This document shows, one piece after another, positions 33,765 through 42,470 of a DNA stretch of 50,570 nt; position 1 is the first letter of the stretch; each line of letters starts with the position of its first letter. The position numbers and the translations under genes were made by a program. The notes beneath the pieces are model-generated. The model searched no databases, had not been told where the DNA came from, and saw only the letters and a program-made list of their open reading frames with translations. Source of the stretch: Bacillus sp. (in: firmicutes) (GTDB lineage: Bacteria; Bacillota; Bacilli; Bacillales; Bacillaceae); NCBI GenBank assembly GCA_031180405.1, contig JAPSLU010000012.1:1-50570 (forward strand), given 5' to 3'.

Positions 33765-33799
33765 TCCCCCTAAGCCATGGTGTTCAAGGGGATTTTTTT
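33765..33799 (+). terminator. Terminator of rlmCD
   Basis: TCCCC (33765-33769) pairs with GGGGA (33788-33792), with weaker inner pairing, and is followed by seven T. The surrounding gap 33665-34035 shows no convincing gene; two minus-strand frames there lack start signals. Confidence 0.65.
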
Positions 33800-34035
33800 C
33801 TTTATGAATCAGATTGATCCGAATAGGTTGATGGTGTACAAAATCTATGTTTAAAATTTTGAATACAAAAGGCTGAAAGAGTTCCAAGTTCCATATTGTT
33901 AAATATCGAGAAGAAATCCCAATAAACTGATTTTGCATTGGTTGCATTTATATCAGGTTTACCATATTTTTCATCTACCTGCTTATTATAAATCACAATA
34001 TTGGTTGGCAAATTTTATGAATAATTGAAATTATA

Positions 34036-34084
34036 TTGACAATAACATACTTAAACTTTATATTGATAATAGTTCTCACTATCA
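34036..34084 (+). promoter_or_regulatory. Promoter and palindromic operator of the nik operon
   Basis: A perfect -35 TTGACA (34036-34041), a 17-base spacer and -10 TATATT (34059-34064) are followed immediately by an imperfect palindrome, TGATAAT...ACTATCA (34064-34084). The operator spans the transcription start, so binding would block initiation. Its outer arms resemble the Fur box TGATAATNATTATCA, but the centre does not, so the regulator could be Fur, a relative, or another metal sensor. Confidence 0.72.
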
Positions 34085-34106
34085 GTTATAAAAGGAGCAA
34101 GCATAA

Positions 34107-35732
34107 ATGTCAAACATAATAAAGAAAAAACGATTTTTACTTATTACTATAATGTTTCTAATATTATCCTTGGCTTTATTTGGATGTTCAAGTGAATCAG
34201 TAGATAATTCAGGAGATACATCAAGTGAAAGTAATAATAGTATTACTTTTGCATGGCCTAGAGATATAGGTGGAATGAATCCGCATCTTTATAATCCAAA
34301 CCAATTATTTGCTCAATCTATGGTATTTGAACCATTAGTCAGTTACCAGGATGGAGGGGAAATAAAACCACATCTAGCGGAATCTTGGGAAATTTCTACT
34401 GATGGAAAGGAATATTTATTCCACTTACGTCAGGATGTGAAATTTTCTGATGGCACAAGTTTTAACGCTGAGGTTGTGAAAAAGAACTTTGATGCTATTT
34501 TAAAAAATGTAGACCTACATAGTTGGTTAGGTTTTATTCCTAAAGTCGCTCAAACAGAGGTAATAGATGAATATACTTTTAAATTAATATTAAATGAACC
34601 GTACTACCCTACTATTCAGGAGTTAGCCGTTGTACGCCCGGTAAGATTTCTAGGAGATGCTGGTTTTCCCGAAGATGGGGATACATCCAAGGGTATAGTA
34701 AAACCTGTAGGAACTGGTCCGTGGGTATTGGATGAATATAAAGTAGATGAATATGCTATTTTTAAACGCAATGAAAATTATTGGGGTGAAATTCCCAATG
34801 TAGAAAAAATTAAAGTGAAAGTCATTCCTGATGCTGAAACACACGTACTTGCCTTTGAGAAAGGTGAATTAGATTTAATATATGGTGAAGGTGTTATCAG
34901 TTTGGATTCATTTAAACAATTAGAATCCACAGGTTCCTATGAGACTAGTGTTTCTGAACCAGTCGCTACTAGACAACTAGTTATGAATACGAATACAGAA
35001 CAACTTTCAGATATTCGTGTCCGTCAAGCGTTACATTATGGCTTTAATAAACAAGCAATGGTTGAGGGAGTCACATCTGGATTAGAAGAACAGGCTGACT
35101 ATATCTTGCCTACAAACTTCCCTTACACATCAGATGTAGATACGACAAAGGTTGAATATGATGTGGAGAAAGCGAAACAATTATTGGATGAAGCAGGCTG
35201 GAAGTTGCCAGAAGGCAAAACTATTCGTGAAAAAGATGGAAAACCACTTGAGATTGAGTTAATGTTTAACTCTGCTGAATCGATCCAAAAAACAATGGCT
35301 GAAACATTACAGTCTGAGTGGGCGGGATTAGGTGTCAAATTAAATATTGTGGGAGTTGAACTTACCACTCAAGTTGAAAGATTCAAAGCGAATCAATTCG
35401 ATATGAATTTCTTTAGTAACTATGGTGCTCCGTATGACCCACATACTTTCGTAAATATAGTTGCTACAGAAGGGTTTGGCTTTAGAGAAGCAATTTCAGC
35501 TTATCCTAATAAAGAAGAATTACTGAAACAAATTGCTAAAGTTAAACAAACAACTGATGAAACTGAGCGTCAACAACTATACACGGAAATTTTAGGTTCA
35601 TTACAAGAGCAAGGTGCTATTGTTCCTATTTCTTATATTAAGAAAATTGCAATCTATCAAAAGGATGTTTCTAATTTTACATTCCCTGCTAACCGAGACG
35701 AACATCCATTTACAGGAGTTAGTGTAGAATAG
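34107..35732 (+). CDS. nikA: Nickel/metal ABC transporter substrate-binding lipoprotein (NikA)
   Basis: The lipoprotein signal ends LALFGC with Cys27, so the 541-residue protein is tethered outside the membrane to capture substrate. It follows NikA closely: FAWPRDIGGMNPHLYNPNQL, FAQSMVFEPLVSYQ, PVGTGPWVLDEYK, RNENYWGEIPNVEKI, REKDGKPLEIELMFN and YGAPYDPHTFVNI. The family binds nickel, often chelated by histidine or a small metallophore; staphylococcal CntA for staphylopine is a close cousin, so the metal is not certain. It is first of nikABCDE, with AAAGGAGC upstream and 21 bases to nikB. Confidence 0.9.
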   Translation: MSNIIKKKRFLLITIMFLILSLALFGCSSESVDNSGDTSSESNNSITFAWPRDIGGMNPHLYNPNQLFAQSMVFEPLVSYQDGGEIKPHLAESWEISTDGKEYLFHLRQDVKFSDGTSFNAEVVKKNFDAILKNVDLHSWLGFIPKVAQTEVIDEYTFKLILNEPYYPTIQELAVVRPVRFLGDAGFPEDGDTSKGIVKPVGTGPWVLDEYKVDEYAIFKRNENYWGEIPNVEKIKVKVIPDAETHVLAFEKGELDLIYGEGVISLDSFKQLESTGSYETSVSEPVATRQLVMNTNTEQLSDIRVRQALHYGFNKQAMVEGVTSGLEEQADYILPTNFPYTSDVDTTKVEYDVEKAKQLLDEAGWKLPEGKTIREKDGKPLEIELMFNSAESIQKTMAETLQSEWAGLGVKLNIVGVELTTQVERFKANQFDMNFFSNYGAPYDPHTFVNIVATEGFGFREAISAYPNKEELLKQIAKVKQTTDETERQQLYTEILGSLQEQGAIVPISYIKKIAIYQKDVSNFTFPANRDEHPFTGVSVE

Positions 35733-35753
35733 TAAGCAACAGGAGAGGTTTTT

Positions 35754-36698
35754 ATGGGTACGTATATCTTAAAAAGAATAATCACAATTGTTCCTATATT
35801 TCTTTTAGCCACTCTACTGACATTTGGAATGATTCATCTATCTCCGGTGGATCCAGCTGAGGCATACTTAGCTGCGGCACATATTCAACCAACAGATGAG
35901 ATATTGGCCCAAAAAAGACATGAGTTTGGTTTAGACCAACCTCTCTATATTCAATATGTAAATTCTATAATTAAGATAGTTCAATTTGACTTTGGTACAT
36001 CTTATGTTACAAATAAGCCTGTTTGGGAAGAGATTTCCACCCGATTGCCAGCCACTATTCAATTGACAATAGGAAGCATCATAATAGCAATTATCGTAAG
36101 TGTCCCTATCGGGTTCTTAGCTGGTATAAAGAAGAACAGTGGAATTGACTTTTTTAGTCGATTCCTCTCTTTTTTTGGGGCATCCATACCTTCGTTTTGG
36201 CTTGGGTATTTATTAATTTTTTTCTTTTCTGTGAAACTAGACCTTTTCCCAGTAGAAGGTATAGGAACTTGGAAACATTTAATATTACCTTCTGTAACAT
36301 TAGCTCTACCATTAATAGCTTTATATACTCGATTATTACGTGAAAGTGTTCTTGAAAACTTACAAGAGTCATATGTACTTTTTGCTCGAACGAGAGGAAT
36401 TCATGAAAGAATCATAATGGGAAAGCATGTATTAAGAATTGCTATATCCCCTATGATTACTGGTCTTGGAATGAATTTAGGTAAACTGATGACTGGAGCT
36501 ATAATTGTAGAGGCTGTCTTTTCATGGCCAGGATTTGGGAGATATTTCATTGAGGCTACTTTTAACAGAGATGTTCCTGTCATTCAAAGTTATGTCTTAT
36601 TAGCAGCGGGTGTATTCCTTATATGCAACTTAATTGTTGATATTATACAAATGTATATTGACCCACGCATTTCTAGAAAAGGAAGGCAGTATCAATGA
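35754..36698 (+). CDS. nikB: Nickel/metal ABC transporter permease (NikB)
   Basis: This 314-residue inner-membrane permease of the peptide/nickel class begins MGTYILKRIITIVPIFLLAT and has about six helices. It has the DPA motif (HLSPVDPAEAYLAAAHIQPT), FGLDQPLYIQYVN and the EAA-type coupling loop (ARTRGIHERIIMGKHVLRIA) that docks the ATPases. FSWPGFGRYFIEATFNRDVP is typical of NikB. AGGAGAGG precedes the ATG. The end overlaps nikC by four bases (ATGA). Confidence 0.92.
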   Translation: MGTYILKRIITIVPIFLLATLLTFGMIHLSPVDPAEAYLAAAHIQPTDEILAQKRHEFGLDQPLYIQYVNSIIKIVQFDFGTSYVTNKPVWEEISTRLPATIQLTIGSIIIAIIVSVPIGFLAGIKKNSGIDFFSRFLSFFGASIPSFWLGYLLIFFFSVKLDLFPVEGIGTWKHLILPSVTLALPLIALYTRLLRESVLENLQESYVLFARTRGIHERIIMGKHVLRIAISPMITGLGMNLGKLMTGAIIVEAVFSWPGFGRYFIEATFNRDVPVIQSYVLLAAGVFLICNLIVDIIQMYIDPRISRKGRQYQ

Positions 36699-37525
36699 TT
36701 GCAAAGTTTCGTGAAAAATTAAAAAGTCAAAAAGTGATTGTCATTTGTTCTCTAATACTTTGCGGATTATTTATTATCACCATCTTTGCTCCGTGGCTTG
36801 CACCTAATGATCCTATCGCAGTAAATTTAGCTCAAAAACTCCAATCACCCTCGGTGAACTACCCATTGGGGACAGACCATTTAGGTCGATGTATATTTTC
36901 ACGTATCCTATATGGCGCTCGGATTTCGCTAGGTTTTGCTACGCTGATTTTTATTTCTTCCTTAAGCATTGGGATAGTCATTGGTGTCATTGCGGGATAT
37001 AAAGGCGGTTGGGTTGATCAATTATTAATGAGGATCGGTGATGGTGTGATGGCGGTCCCAAATCTTTTGCTTGTTCTTGGTTTTGTTGGTATTTGGGGAG
37101 CTGGTCTTAAACAAGTCATTTTAGCATTAATTCTCGTTCAATGGGTTTATTATGCAAGGATAATAAGAGGAATGGTACTGAGCCTTAAAGAACAGAACTA
37201 TATTACTGCAGCAAAAATTAGTGGTTCTTCACAGTGGAAAATTATAAAAAAACATATCCTTCCAAATGTACTTCCGCCGCTAGCAGTAATGGGAACATTA
37301 GAAATGGGATGGGCTATTATGGATTTATCAGCTATGTCTTTCTTAGGCTTAGGTGTGCAACCTCCAACACCAGAGTGGGGGGCGATGATTCATGAAGGAA
37401 AGTCATATATTAGAACAAATCCAACAGTTATGATTTATCCTGGCTTAATGATCATGCTAGTCGTAGTTACCTTCAATTTATTTGGAGAAGCACTATCAGA
37501 ACGTTTTGGGATAAAACGCCGTTAA
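36695..37525 (+). CDS. nikC: Nickel/metal ABC transporter permease (NikC)
   Basis: NikC is the second permease, 276 residues. It has the usual N-terminal OppC-type segment (LAPNDPIAVNLAQKLQSPS, YPLGTDHLGRCIFSRILYGARISL), about six helices and the coupling loop AAKISGSSQWKIIKKHILPN. The C-terminal SFLGLGVQPPTPEWGAMI is diagnostic of this permease family. Its start overlaps nikB, with GGAAGG upstream, so equal amounts of the two permeases are expected. nikD follows after 20 bases. Confidence 0.92.
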   Translation: MIAKFREKLKSQKVIVICSLILCGLFIITIFAPWLAPNDPIAVNLAQKLQSPSVNYPLGTDHLGRCIFSRILYGARISLGFATLIFISSLSIGIVIGVIAGYKGGWVDQLLMRIGDGVMAVPNLLLVLGFVGIWGAGLKQVILALILVQWVYYARIIRGMVLSLKEQNYITAAKISGSSQWKIIKKHILPNVLPPLAVMGTLEMGWAIMDLSAMSFLGLGVQPPTPEWGAMIHEGKSYIRTNPTVMIYPGLMIMLVVVTFNLFGEALSERFGIKRR

Positions 37526-37545
37526 TATAAAAGGGATGTTGCGTT

Positions 37546-38376
37546 ATGAAACGAATTGAGCAAGAAATTTTAAATGTGAGAAACTTACATGTTGAAGTAA
37601 AAAGCAAAGAAGGTTATTCCACACTTGTTCAGGACATTAATTTTGGAATTGAAAAAGGGAAGGTATTAGGTCTTGTTGGTGAAAGCGGTAGTGGTAAAAC
37701 AGTTACAAGTATGTCTATTTTACAGCTTCATGACAGGAAGAATATGGATGTTAAAGGGAGCATTACACTAAGGGGTAAGGAATTAAATGGTTTAGATAAT
37801 AAAGAAATGCGGAAAATTCGAGGTAAGGATATTGCTTTTATTATGCAAAATCCGATGAATGCTTTTACTCCAGTTTTTACGATAGGCCATCAATTTATTG
37901 AAACGATTAAATCTCATACCTCAATAACTAAGAAGGAAGCAAAAGAACTTGCGATTAGTGTAATGCAAAGTGTAAATTTGCCAGAGCCTGATAAATTATT
38001 GAAAAACTATCCTTTTCAGTTGAGTGGAGGCATGCTTCAAAGGGTGATGATTGCTATGGCTGCATGCTTAAATCCTTCCGTAATTATTGCTGATGAGCCA
38101 ACTACAGCACTTGATCTTCATAACCAATTATTAGTACTTCGACTTTTAGATAGAATTCGTTGTGAATATGGAACATCGATTTTACTTATTTCTCATGACC
38201 TAGGTGTTATTGCAGAAATGGCAGATGATGTTATCGTGATGCAACATGGAAGAATTATAGAAACAGCAAATGTGTTTGAGTTATTTGATAATCCACAACA
38301 TGATTATACAAAAAAACTGTTAAGGACAAGGCCGTCCTTATACTTAGAAAAACAACCTTATACCTATAAGTTATAA
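37546..38376 (+). CDS. nikD: Nickel/metal ABC transporter ATPase (NikD)
   Basis: This first ATPase of the importer has 276 residues. Walker A is GLVGESGSGKTVTSMS near residue 44, the Q-loop is FIMQNPMNAFTPV, the signature is FQLSGGMLQRVMIAMA, Walker B is PSVIIADEPTTALD, and the switch histidine is in LLISHDLGVIAEMADD. It lacks the long C-terminal oligopeptide-binding tail of some OppD proteins, as NikD does. It would pair with NikE below NikB and NikC on the cytosolic side. Confidence 0.92.
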   Translation: MKRIEQEILNVRNLHVEVKSKEGYSTLVQDINFGIEKGKVLGLVGESGSGKTVTSMSILQLHDRKNMDVKGSITLRGKELNGLDNKEMRKIRGKDIAFIMQNPMNAFTPVFTIGHQFIETIKSHTSITKKEAKELAISVMQSVNLPEPDKLLKNYPFQLSGGMLQRVMIAMAACLNPSVIIADEPTTALDLHNQLLVLRLLDRIRCEYGTSILLISHDLGVIAEMADDVIVMQHGRIIETANVFELFDNPQHDYTKKLLRTRPSLYLEKQPYTYKL

Positions 38377-38412
38377 TAGAGGAATTGAATTTTTCAAGGG
38401 GTGATACCACCA

Positions 38413-39228
38413 ATGAGCTTATTACAGGTAAAGCATGTAAATCATAGCTATAATTCTAAAAAGCTTCTAAAATGGAAGGATCAAACTAATAAAGTTCTTA
38501 ATGATATTTCCTTTACTATTGAAGAAGGAACTTGTTTAGGCTTAATTGGTACAAGCGGAGCAGGTAAAAGCACCTTAGGAAAAGTGATTCTTGGTATTCA
38601 ACGTCCACAACATGGACAGGTTTTTTTTCAAGGACATGACATTTATAGTGCGGATAAAATGTCCCTACGAAAAATACGTCGTAATCTACAAGTTGTTTTC
38701 CAGGACTCATATTCATCTGTTAACCCTCGTTTGACAGCTGAACGTATTATTAGCGAACCTTTAGAGAACTATGAAAAACTAACCTTAGCTGAACGAAGAA
38801 GTACGATTATTTCGTTATTGGAGCGAGTAGGTTTAAGTGAAAAGGATTTAAACAAATACCCACATCAATTTAGTGGTGGACAATTACAAAGGATTAATAT
38901 TGCTAGGGCAATTTCTCTTAAACCAAAGTTAATCGTTCTAGATGAATCGGTTAGCAGTTTAGATATGGTTACACAAAGCCTAATCTTAGAATTATTAAAA
39001 GATTTAAAACAAGATTTTGGTCTATCTTATCTATTTATTACCCATGATATAAAAGCAGCTTTCTCAATTTCAGATAGATTGGGTGTACTAGAAAAAGGAG
39101 AATTAATTGAGCTTTTCGATTCAAAAGATCAGTTTTTTTACTCAAAGAATCCTGTCGTTTTACAAATGAGGGACTCCATTCTAGCTGAACACCCACGTTT
39201 TCGTTCAGTTCCAAGAGTGAAAGCATAG
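38413..39228 (+). CDS. nikE: Nickel/metal ABC transporter ATPase (NikE)
   Basis: This second ATPase has 271 residues from ATG 38413, chosen because AAGGGGTG lies 9 bases upstream; an in-frame GTG at 38401 overlaps that site. Walker A is IGTSGAGKSTLG, the Q-loop is VVFQDSYSSVNPRLTAE, the signature is FSGGQLQRINIARA, Walker B is KLIVLDESVSSLD, and the switch is FITHDIKAA. VSSLD instead of TSALD matches NikE proteins. It is last in the operon. The native terminator lies about 210 bases downstream because a transposable element has entered between. Confidence 0.92.
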   Translation: MSLLQVKHVNHSYNSKKLLKWKDQTNKVLNDISFTIEEGTCLGLIGTSGAGKSTLGKVILGIQRPQHGQVFFQGHDIYSADKMSLRKIRRNLQVVFQDSYSSVNPRLTAERIISEPLENYEKLTLAERRSTIISLLERVGLSEKDLNKYPHQFSGGQLQRINIARAISLKPKLIVLDESVSSLDMVTQSLILELLKDLKQDFGLSYLFITHDIKAAFSISDRLGVLEKGELIELFDSKDQFFYSKNPVVLQMRDSILAEHPRFRSVPRVKA

Positions 39229-39254
39229 TACAAAACTAGGTGGTTTTTTAGAAA

Positions 39255-39416
39255 GGCTGTTTTCGTATACTTTGTTGCTATTAGTAACTTGAAGTAAACA
39301 GCCCTATATCAAGTATAGTGGCATCTTTTCTTCTTAGAAACGTACTTTATATCTACAAAACAGTGTATTCTAATAGAGAATTAGGTCAATTAGCAACAAT
39401 CTTTCAGAAAAGAGCC
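39255..39416. mobile_element. MITE copy 2, 162 bp, between nikE and its terminator
   Basis: This element has the same ends as the one at 12743-12886 (GGCTGTTTTC and GAAAAGAGCC) and shares internal blocks such as CTTTGTTGCTAT, AGTAACTTG, AGTGGCATCTTTTCT and AGGTCAATTAGCAACAATCT. It is 18 bp longer, mainly in the middle. Perfect 8-bp duplications TTTAGAAA flank it at 39247-39254 and 39417-39424, differing from those of copy 1. It carries no gene. Confidence 0.85.
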
Positions 39417-39439
39417 TTTAGAAAAGAATGAATTAGTAG

Positions 39440-39474
39440 TGTCACAACATATTAAAATATGGTGTGACATTTTT
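39440..39474 (+). terminator. Terminator of the nik operon
   Basis: TGTCACA, one mismatch, then CATAT pairs with ATATG and TGTGACA (39440-39451 with 39458-39469), followed by five T. It stands beyond the MITE, so the element probably split nikE from its terminator. The remaining 39475-39702 holds only a short plus-strand frame without start signals. Confidence 0.7.
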
Positions 39475-39702
39475 ATTGACTAAATGGGTTTAAAAAGAAC
39501 ATGTAAATTGAGCATTTAAAAGCAATCTCTATTGAAACGACTATCCTGAGCTAAACCAAGCAAGTGATTATTTAAAGAATTCAATTCGAGTTGTAAAAAA
39601 AGGCGGTCGAAATCATTTAAACCTAAGTTCAATATTCCAATATGGTTTACCCACAGATCACCGTTGAAATATATGAAAGAAAGGTAAGGAAAAGGAGGAA
39701 AA

Positions 39703-41049
39703 ATGAAAATAAGAACCTCTTCTTTGACTATAAAGGGAACATCATCCTTTAGTAATCGACAATATTTGGTGCTTGCAATACCTCTGATCATTTCTGGAAT
39801 ATCGACACCGATATTGGGTGCTGTCGATACAGCAGTAGTTGGACGAACGCCTAATCCTTCTTCTATCGGAGGAGTAGCGATTGGTGCCTTAATTTTTAAT
39901 ACGATGTATTGGCTCTTTGGTTTTCTTCGTGTTAGTACGACTGGATTCACCTCACAAGCACAAGGGTCAAATAATGAAAATGAAACAGTATTAACGTTTT
40001 TACGACCCATGATCATTGCGGTCATTTTGGGCTTGGTTTTTATCATTTTTCAAATACCCATTTTACAGATTGCCCTCCATTTAATCGGAGCAAGTAAGGA
40101 AGTAACAGGATTTGCTTCAACATATTTTTCCATTCGGATTTGGGGTGCACCGTTTACGCTACTTAGCTATGTTATGATTGGCTGGCTAATGGGGTTGGGA
40201 AAGGTGAAATTGACGTTAGCTACCCAAATTTTAATGAATCTCTTAAATATCATACTAGATTTAGCTTTCGTTATCGGCTTAGGATTAGGTGTGGCAGGAG
40301 TTGCTTATGCTACGTTATTATCTGAATTAAGTGCGGTTCTATTTGGAGCGTGGGTAATTTTTCGAGCTAAGAAACTAAATCTAACTGGTATCAAAATTGG
40401 CATGTTGTTAGAAGCTGCGCCACTCATACAAATGTTAAAGGTCAATAGGGATTTGTTTTTGCGAACAGTTTGTTTACTTGCCATGACAGGCATCTTTACG
40501 GCAAAAGGAGCAAGTATGGGTGAAGTTACGCTAGCTGCTAATGCAGTTTTATTGCAAGTTCATTATTTGATGGCTTACTTATTAGGAGGCTTTGCCAATG
40601 CATCAAGTATTATAGTGGGAAGGGCGATTGGTGGGAAAGATCAATTTCTTTTTAAACGAGCCCTTTCTTTGTCAGCACAATGGGGATTTCTAACGGCAAT
40701 TGTATTATCTTTATTTATCGCTCTATTAGGCGAGCAGGTGGTTTCCCTTTTTACAACGAATAATGAAGTAAAAGAAATGGCTGTCGATCTCTTAGTCTGG
40801 ATGCTAATTTTTCCTTTTGTAGGATTTTGGGGGCTTCAATTAGAAGGGATTTTCTCAGGTGCAACAGAGGCACGTTTTATTAGAGACTCTATTTTTTTAG
40901 CATTATTCGTTTATTTGGTAGCCATTTGGTTATTCATTCCGCCCCTTCTTAATAATGGGATTTGGTTGGCCTTTATTATTTTTAGCGCGGGTCGTTCGCT
41001 CTTTTTGTGGTTATTCATTCCGAAATTAACTCGAGTAAAGTTTGGCTAA
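39703..41049 (+). CDS. MATE family efflux transporter (DinF-like)
   Basis: This 448-residue membrane protein with about 12 helices belongs to the MATE family, DinF branch. It shows LAIPLIISGISTPILGAVDTA near residue 26, GALIFNTMYWLFGFLRVSTTGFTSQAQG near residue 62, IGWLMGLGKVKL and ANASSIIVGRAIGGK-like segments. Such proteins export cationic drugs or oxidised compounds in exchange for sodium or protons; the substrate here cannot be read. The ribosome binding site AAAGGAGG is strong. It is a single gene with its own terminator. Confidence 0.88.
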   Translation: MKIRTSSLTIKGTSSFSNRQYLVLAIPLIISGISTPILGAVDTAVVGRTPNPSSIGGVAIGALIFNTMYWLFGFLRVSTTGFTSQAQGSNNENETVLTFLRPMIIAVILGLVFIIFQIPILQIALHLIGASKEVTGFASTYFSIRIWGAPFTLLSYVMIGWLMGLGKVKLTLATQILMNLLNIILDLAFVIGLGLGVAGVAYATLLSELSAVLFGAWVIFRAKKLNLTGIKIGMLLEAAPLIQMLKVNRDLFLRTVCLLAMTGIFTAKGASMGEVTLAANAVLLQVHYLMAYLLGGFANASSIIVGRAIGGKDQFLFKRALSLSAQWGFLTAIVLSLFIALLGEQVVSLFTTNNEVKEMAVDLLVWMLIFPFVGFWGLQLEGIFSGATEARFIRDSIFLALFVYLVAIWLFIPPLLNNGIWLAFIIFSAGRSLFLWLFIPKLTRVKFG

Positions 41050-41108
41050 AGAGAAAGATTTACGGAGTGTTCCTATATTCTTTAATAAATCTTAATTAAA
41101 ATTATTTG

Positions 41109-41147
41109 ACAATAACACTCTGGTCATCCGGAGTGTTATTGTATTTT
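41109..41147 (+). terminator. Terminator after the MATE gene
   Basis: A 15-bp stem (41109-41123 with 41128-41142, one G-U pair) with loop TCAT is followed by ATTTTCT. Confidence 0.85.
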
Positions 41148-41166
41148 CTAAAGAAGAATTTGCGAA

Positions 41167-41317
41167 TTGGCATGGTGGAGATTTGTGATATATTAAATAA
41201 TTGTGACTACATACAATGTTGCCATTATGGTAGAAGAGGGTATTGGGTATACAGGATTCCTAAATAGGATAGTGAGTATATATAGAAATAGTAACCTTAG
41301 CTTAGATCGCCGTAGTC
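41167..41317 (+). promoter_or_regulatory. Promoter and structured leader upstream of degV-like gene
   Basis: TTGGCA (41167-41172), 16 bases, then TATATT (41189-41194) preceded by TGA forms a good extended -10 promoter starting RNA near 41201. The leader can close with GACTAC (41205-41210) to GTAGTC (41312-41317), enclosing a smaller hairpin ATTCCT-AAAT-AGGAT. A second hairpin, CTTC-CGATT...AATC-TGAAG, follows at about 41317-41340. About 225 untranslated bases precede the start codon. The fold is by eye only. Confidence 0.35.
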
Positions 41318-41427
41318 TTCCGATTTCAATTAATCTGAAGAAAAAATGAGTGAGATGCAGGTGAAAGTAGAATATGTGAGGAATTAATCTTATTTATGGC
41401 AAAGATATATGAATGGAGGGGAATTCA

Positions 41428-42279
41428 ATGAGAAGGATTATTTTATCGACAGAGAGTGGGTCGGATTTACCAAGAGATTTAGCCGAAAAACATGCTGTTC
41501 AAGTGGTCCCGATGCACATCATCATGGATGGAACTGATTATTTAGATGGCTCTTTACCCATAAAGGATATTTATGACTATTATGAGCGCACAAAAAAAAT
41601 ACCGTCTACAGCTGCCACAAATGCTCATGAGTATCATGAGTTTTTTTCGAAGATAAAAGAGGATTTTCCTGAATGCTTTATTATTCATATTGGTTATACG
41701 TCAAAAGCATCTTCGTCTTTTCAAAATGCAAAAATTGCAGCTGAAGAATTTGAGGATATTTTGTTAGTTGACGCTTTAAATGTTACAGGTGGTTTAACGG
41801 CAATTGTAATGTATGCTGTTACTTTATTGGAAAAAGAGCCTACAATTGAACCTGCTCGCTTAGTAGAAAAGATAGAAGCTAAGGTCCCAAAATCAAGGTT
41901 GGCTTTTATTCCAGGAAGCTTAGATTTTTTAAGAGCTGGTGGACGTGTAAGTAATATTGCTTATCTCGGAGGAGCTTTATTAAAAATAAAGCCATGCATA
42001 GAATTAATTGACGGAAAGCTGGTTTCAACTAAGAAATATCGTGGGAAAATGAGTGGTGTTGCTGAAAAGCTTTTGAGAGATTATTTAAATGATTACAACA
42101 TTGATAGAGGACAGATATATTTTCTATATTCAATTGGATTCAACGAAATGATTATGCAGCAAATGGATCAAATCGCCAAAGAGGCTGGGTTTGAACATAT
42201 AAAATGGATCCAAGCAGGTGCTATGATTTCTACTCACTCTGGCCCGGGAGGCTTTGGGATTGCGGGATTAGAATATTAG
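41428..42279 (+). CDS. DegV family fatty-acid-binding protein (FakB-like)
   Basis: DegV/FakB proteins hold a single fatty acid and present it to the kinase FakA for phosphorylation before phospholipid synthesis. The 283-residue protein has STESGSDLPRDLA at the start, IPSTAATNAHEYHEFF, YTSKASSSFQNA, FIPGSLDFLRAGGRVSN near residue 165, GGALLKIKPCIEL and the C-terminal HSGPGGFGIAGLE, all family features. ATG 41428 follows GGAGGGG by seven bases. It stands alone after a long leader; no fakA is nearby. Bound lipid type is not predictable. Confidence 0.9.
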   Translation: MRRIILSTESGSDLPRDLAEKHAVQVVPMHIIMDGTDYLDGSLPIKDIYDYYERTKKIPSTAATNAHEYHEFFSKIKEDFPECFIIHIGYTSKASSSFQNAKIAAEEFEDILLVDALNVTGGLTAIVMYAVTLLEKEPTIEPARLVEKIEAKVPKSRLAFIPGSLDFLRAGGRVSNIAYLGGALLKIKPCIELIDGKLVSTKKYRGKMSGVAEKLLRDYLNDYNIDRGQIYFLYSIGFNEMIMQQMDQIAKEAGFEHIKWIQAGAMISTHSGPGGFGIAGLEY

Positions 42280-42470
42280 GAATGATTTCATTAAAAATGT
42301 TCATGGCCTATGTTGTATGTTTTAATAAGAGATGCAAGCTCGTAGCACCTCCGTTGGATTGTAGCATTAATTCTGGATACGTGGAGGCAGTTGTGTAGCT
42401 TAAAAGATAGCTGAATTAGTGTTTGTTGCTTTTATAGCAGTAACTAATTTAATAAATAGGAGGTAATTGG

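Noticed and set aside
33675-34011. Two overlapping minus-strand frames after rlmCD that might be a frameshifted gene
   Set aside because: They cover the same bases in different frames, lack start signals, and show no recognisable protein pattern; the rlmCD terminator also lies inside them.
39525-39670. Plus-strand stretch NDYPELNQASDYLKNSI that could be a transposase or methylase remnant
   Set aside because: Only about 43 codons are open, with stops just upstream and no start or ribosome binding site; I could not link it to a family.
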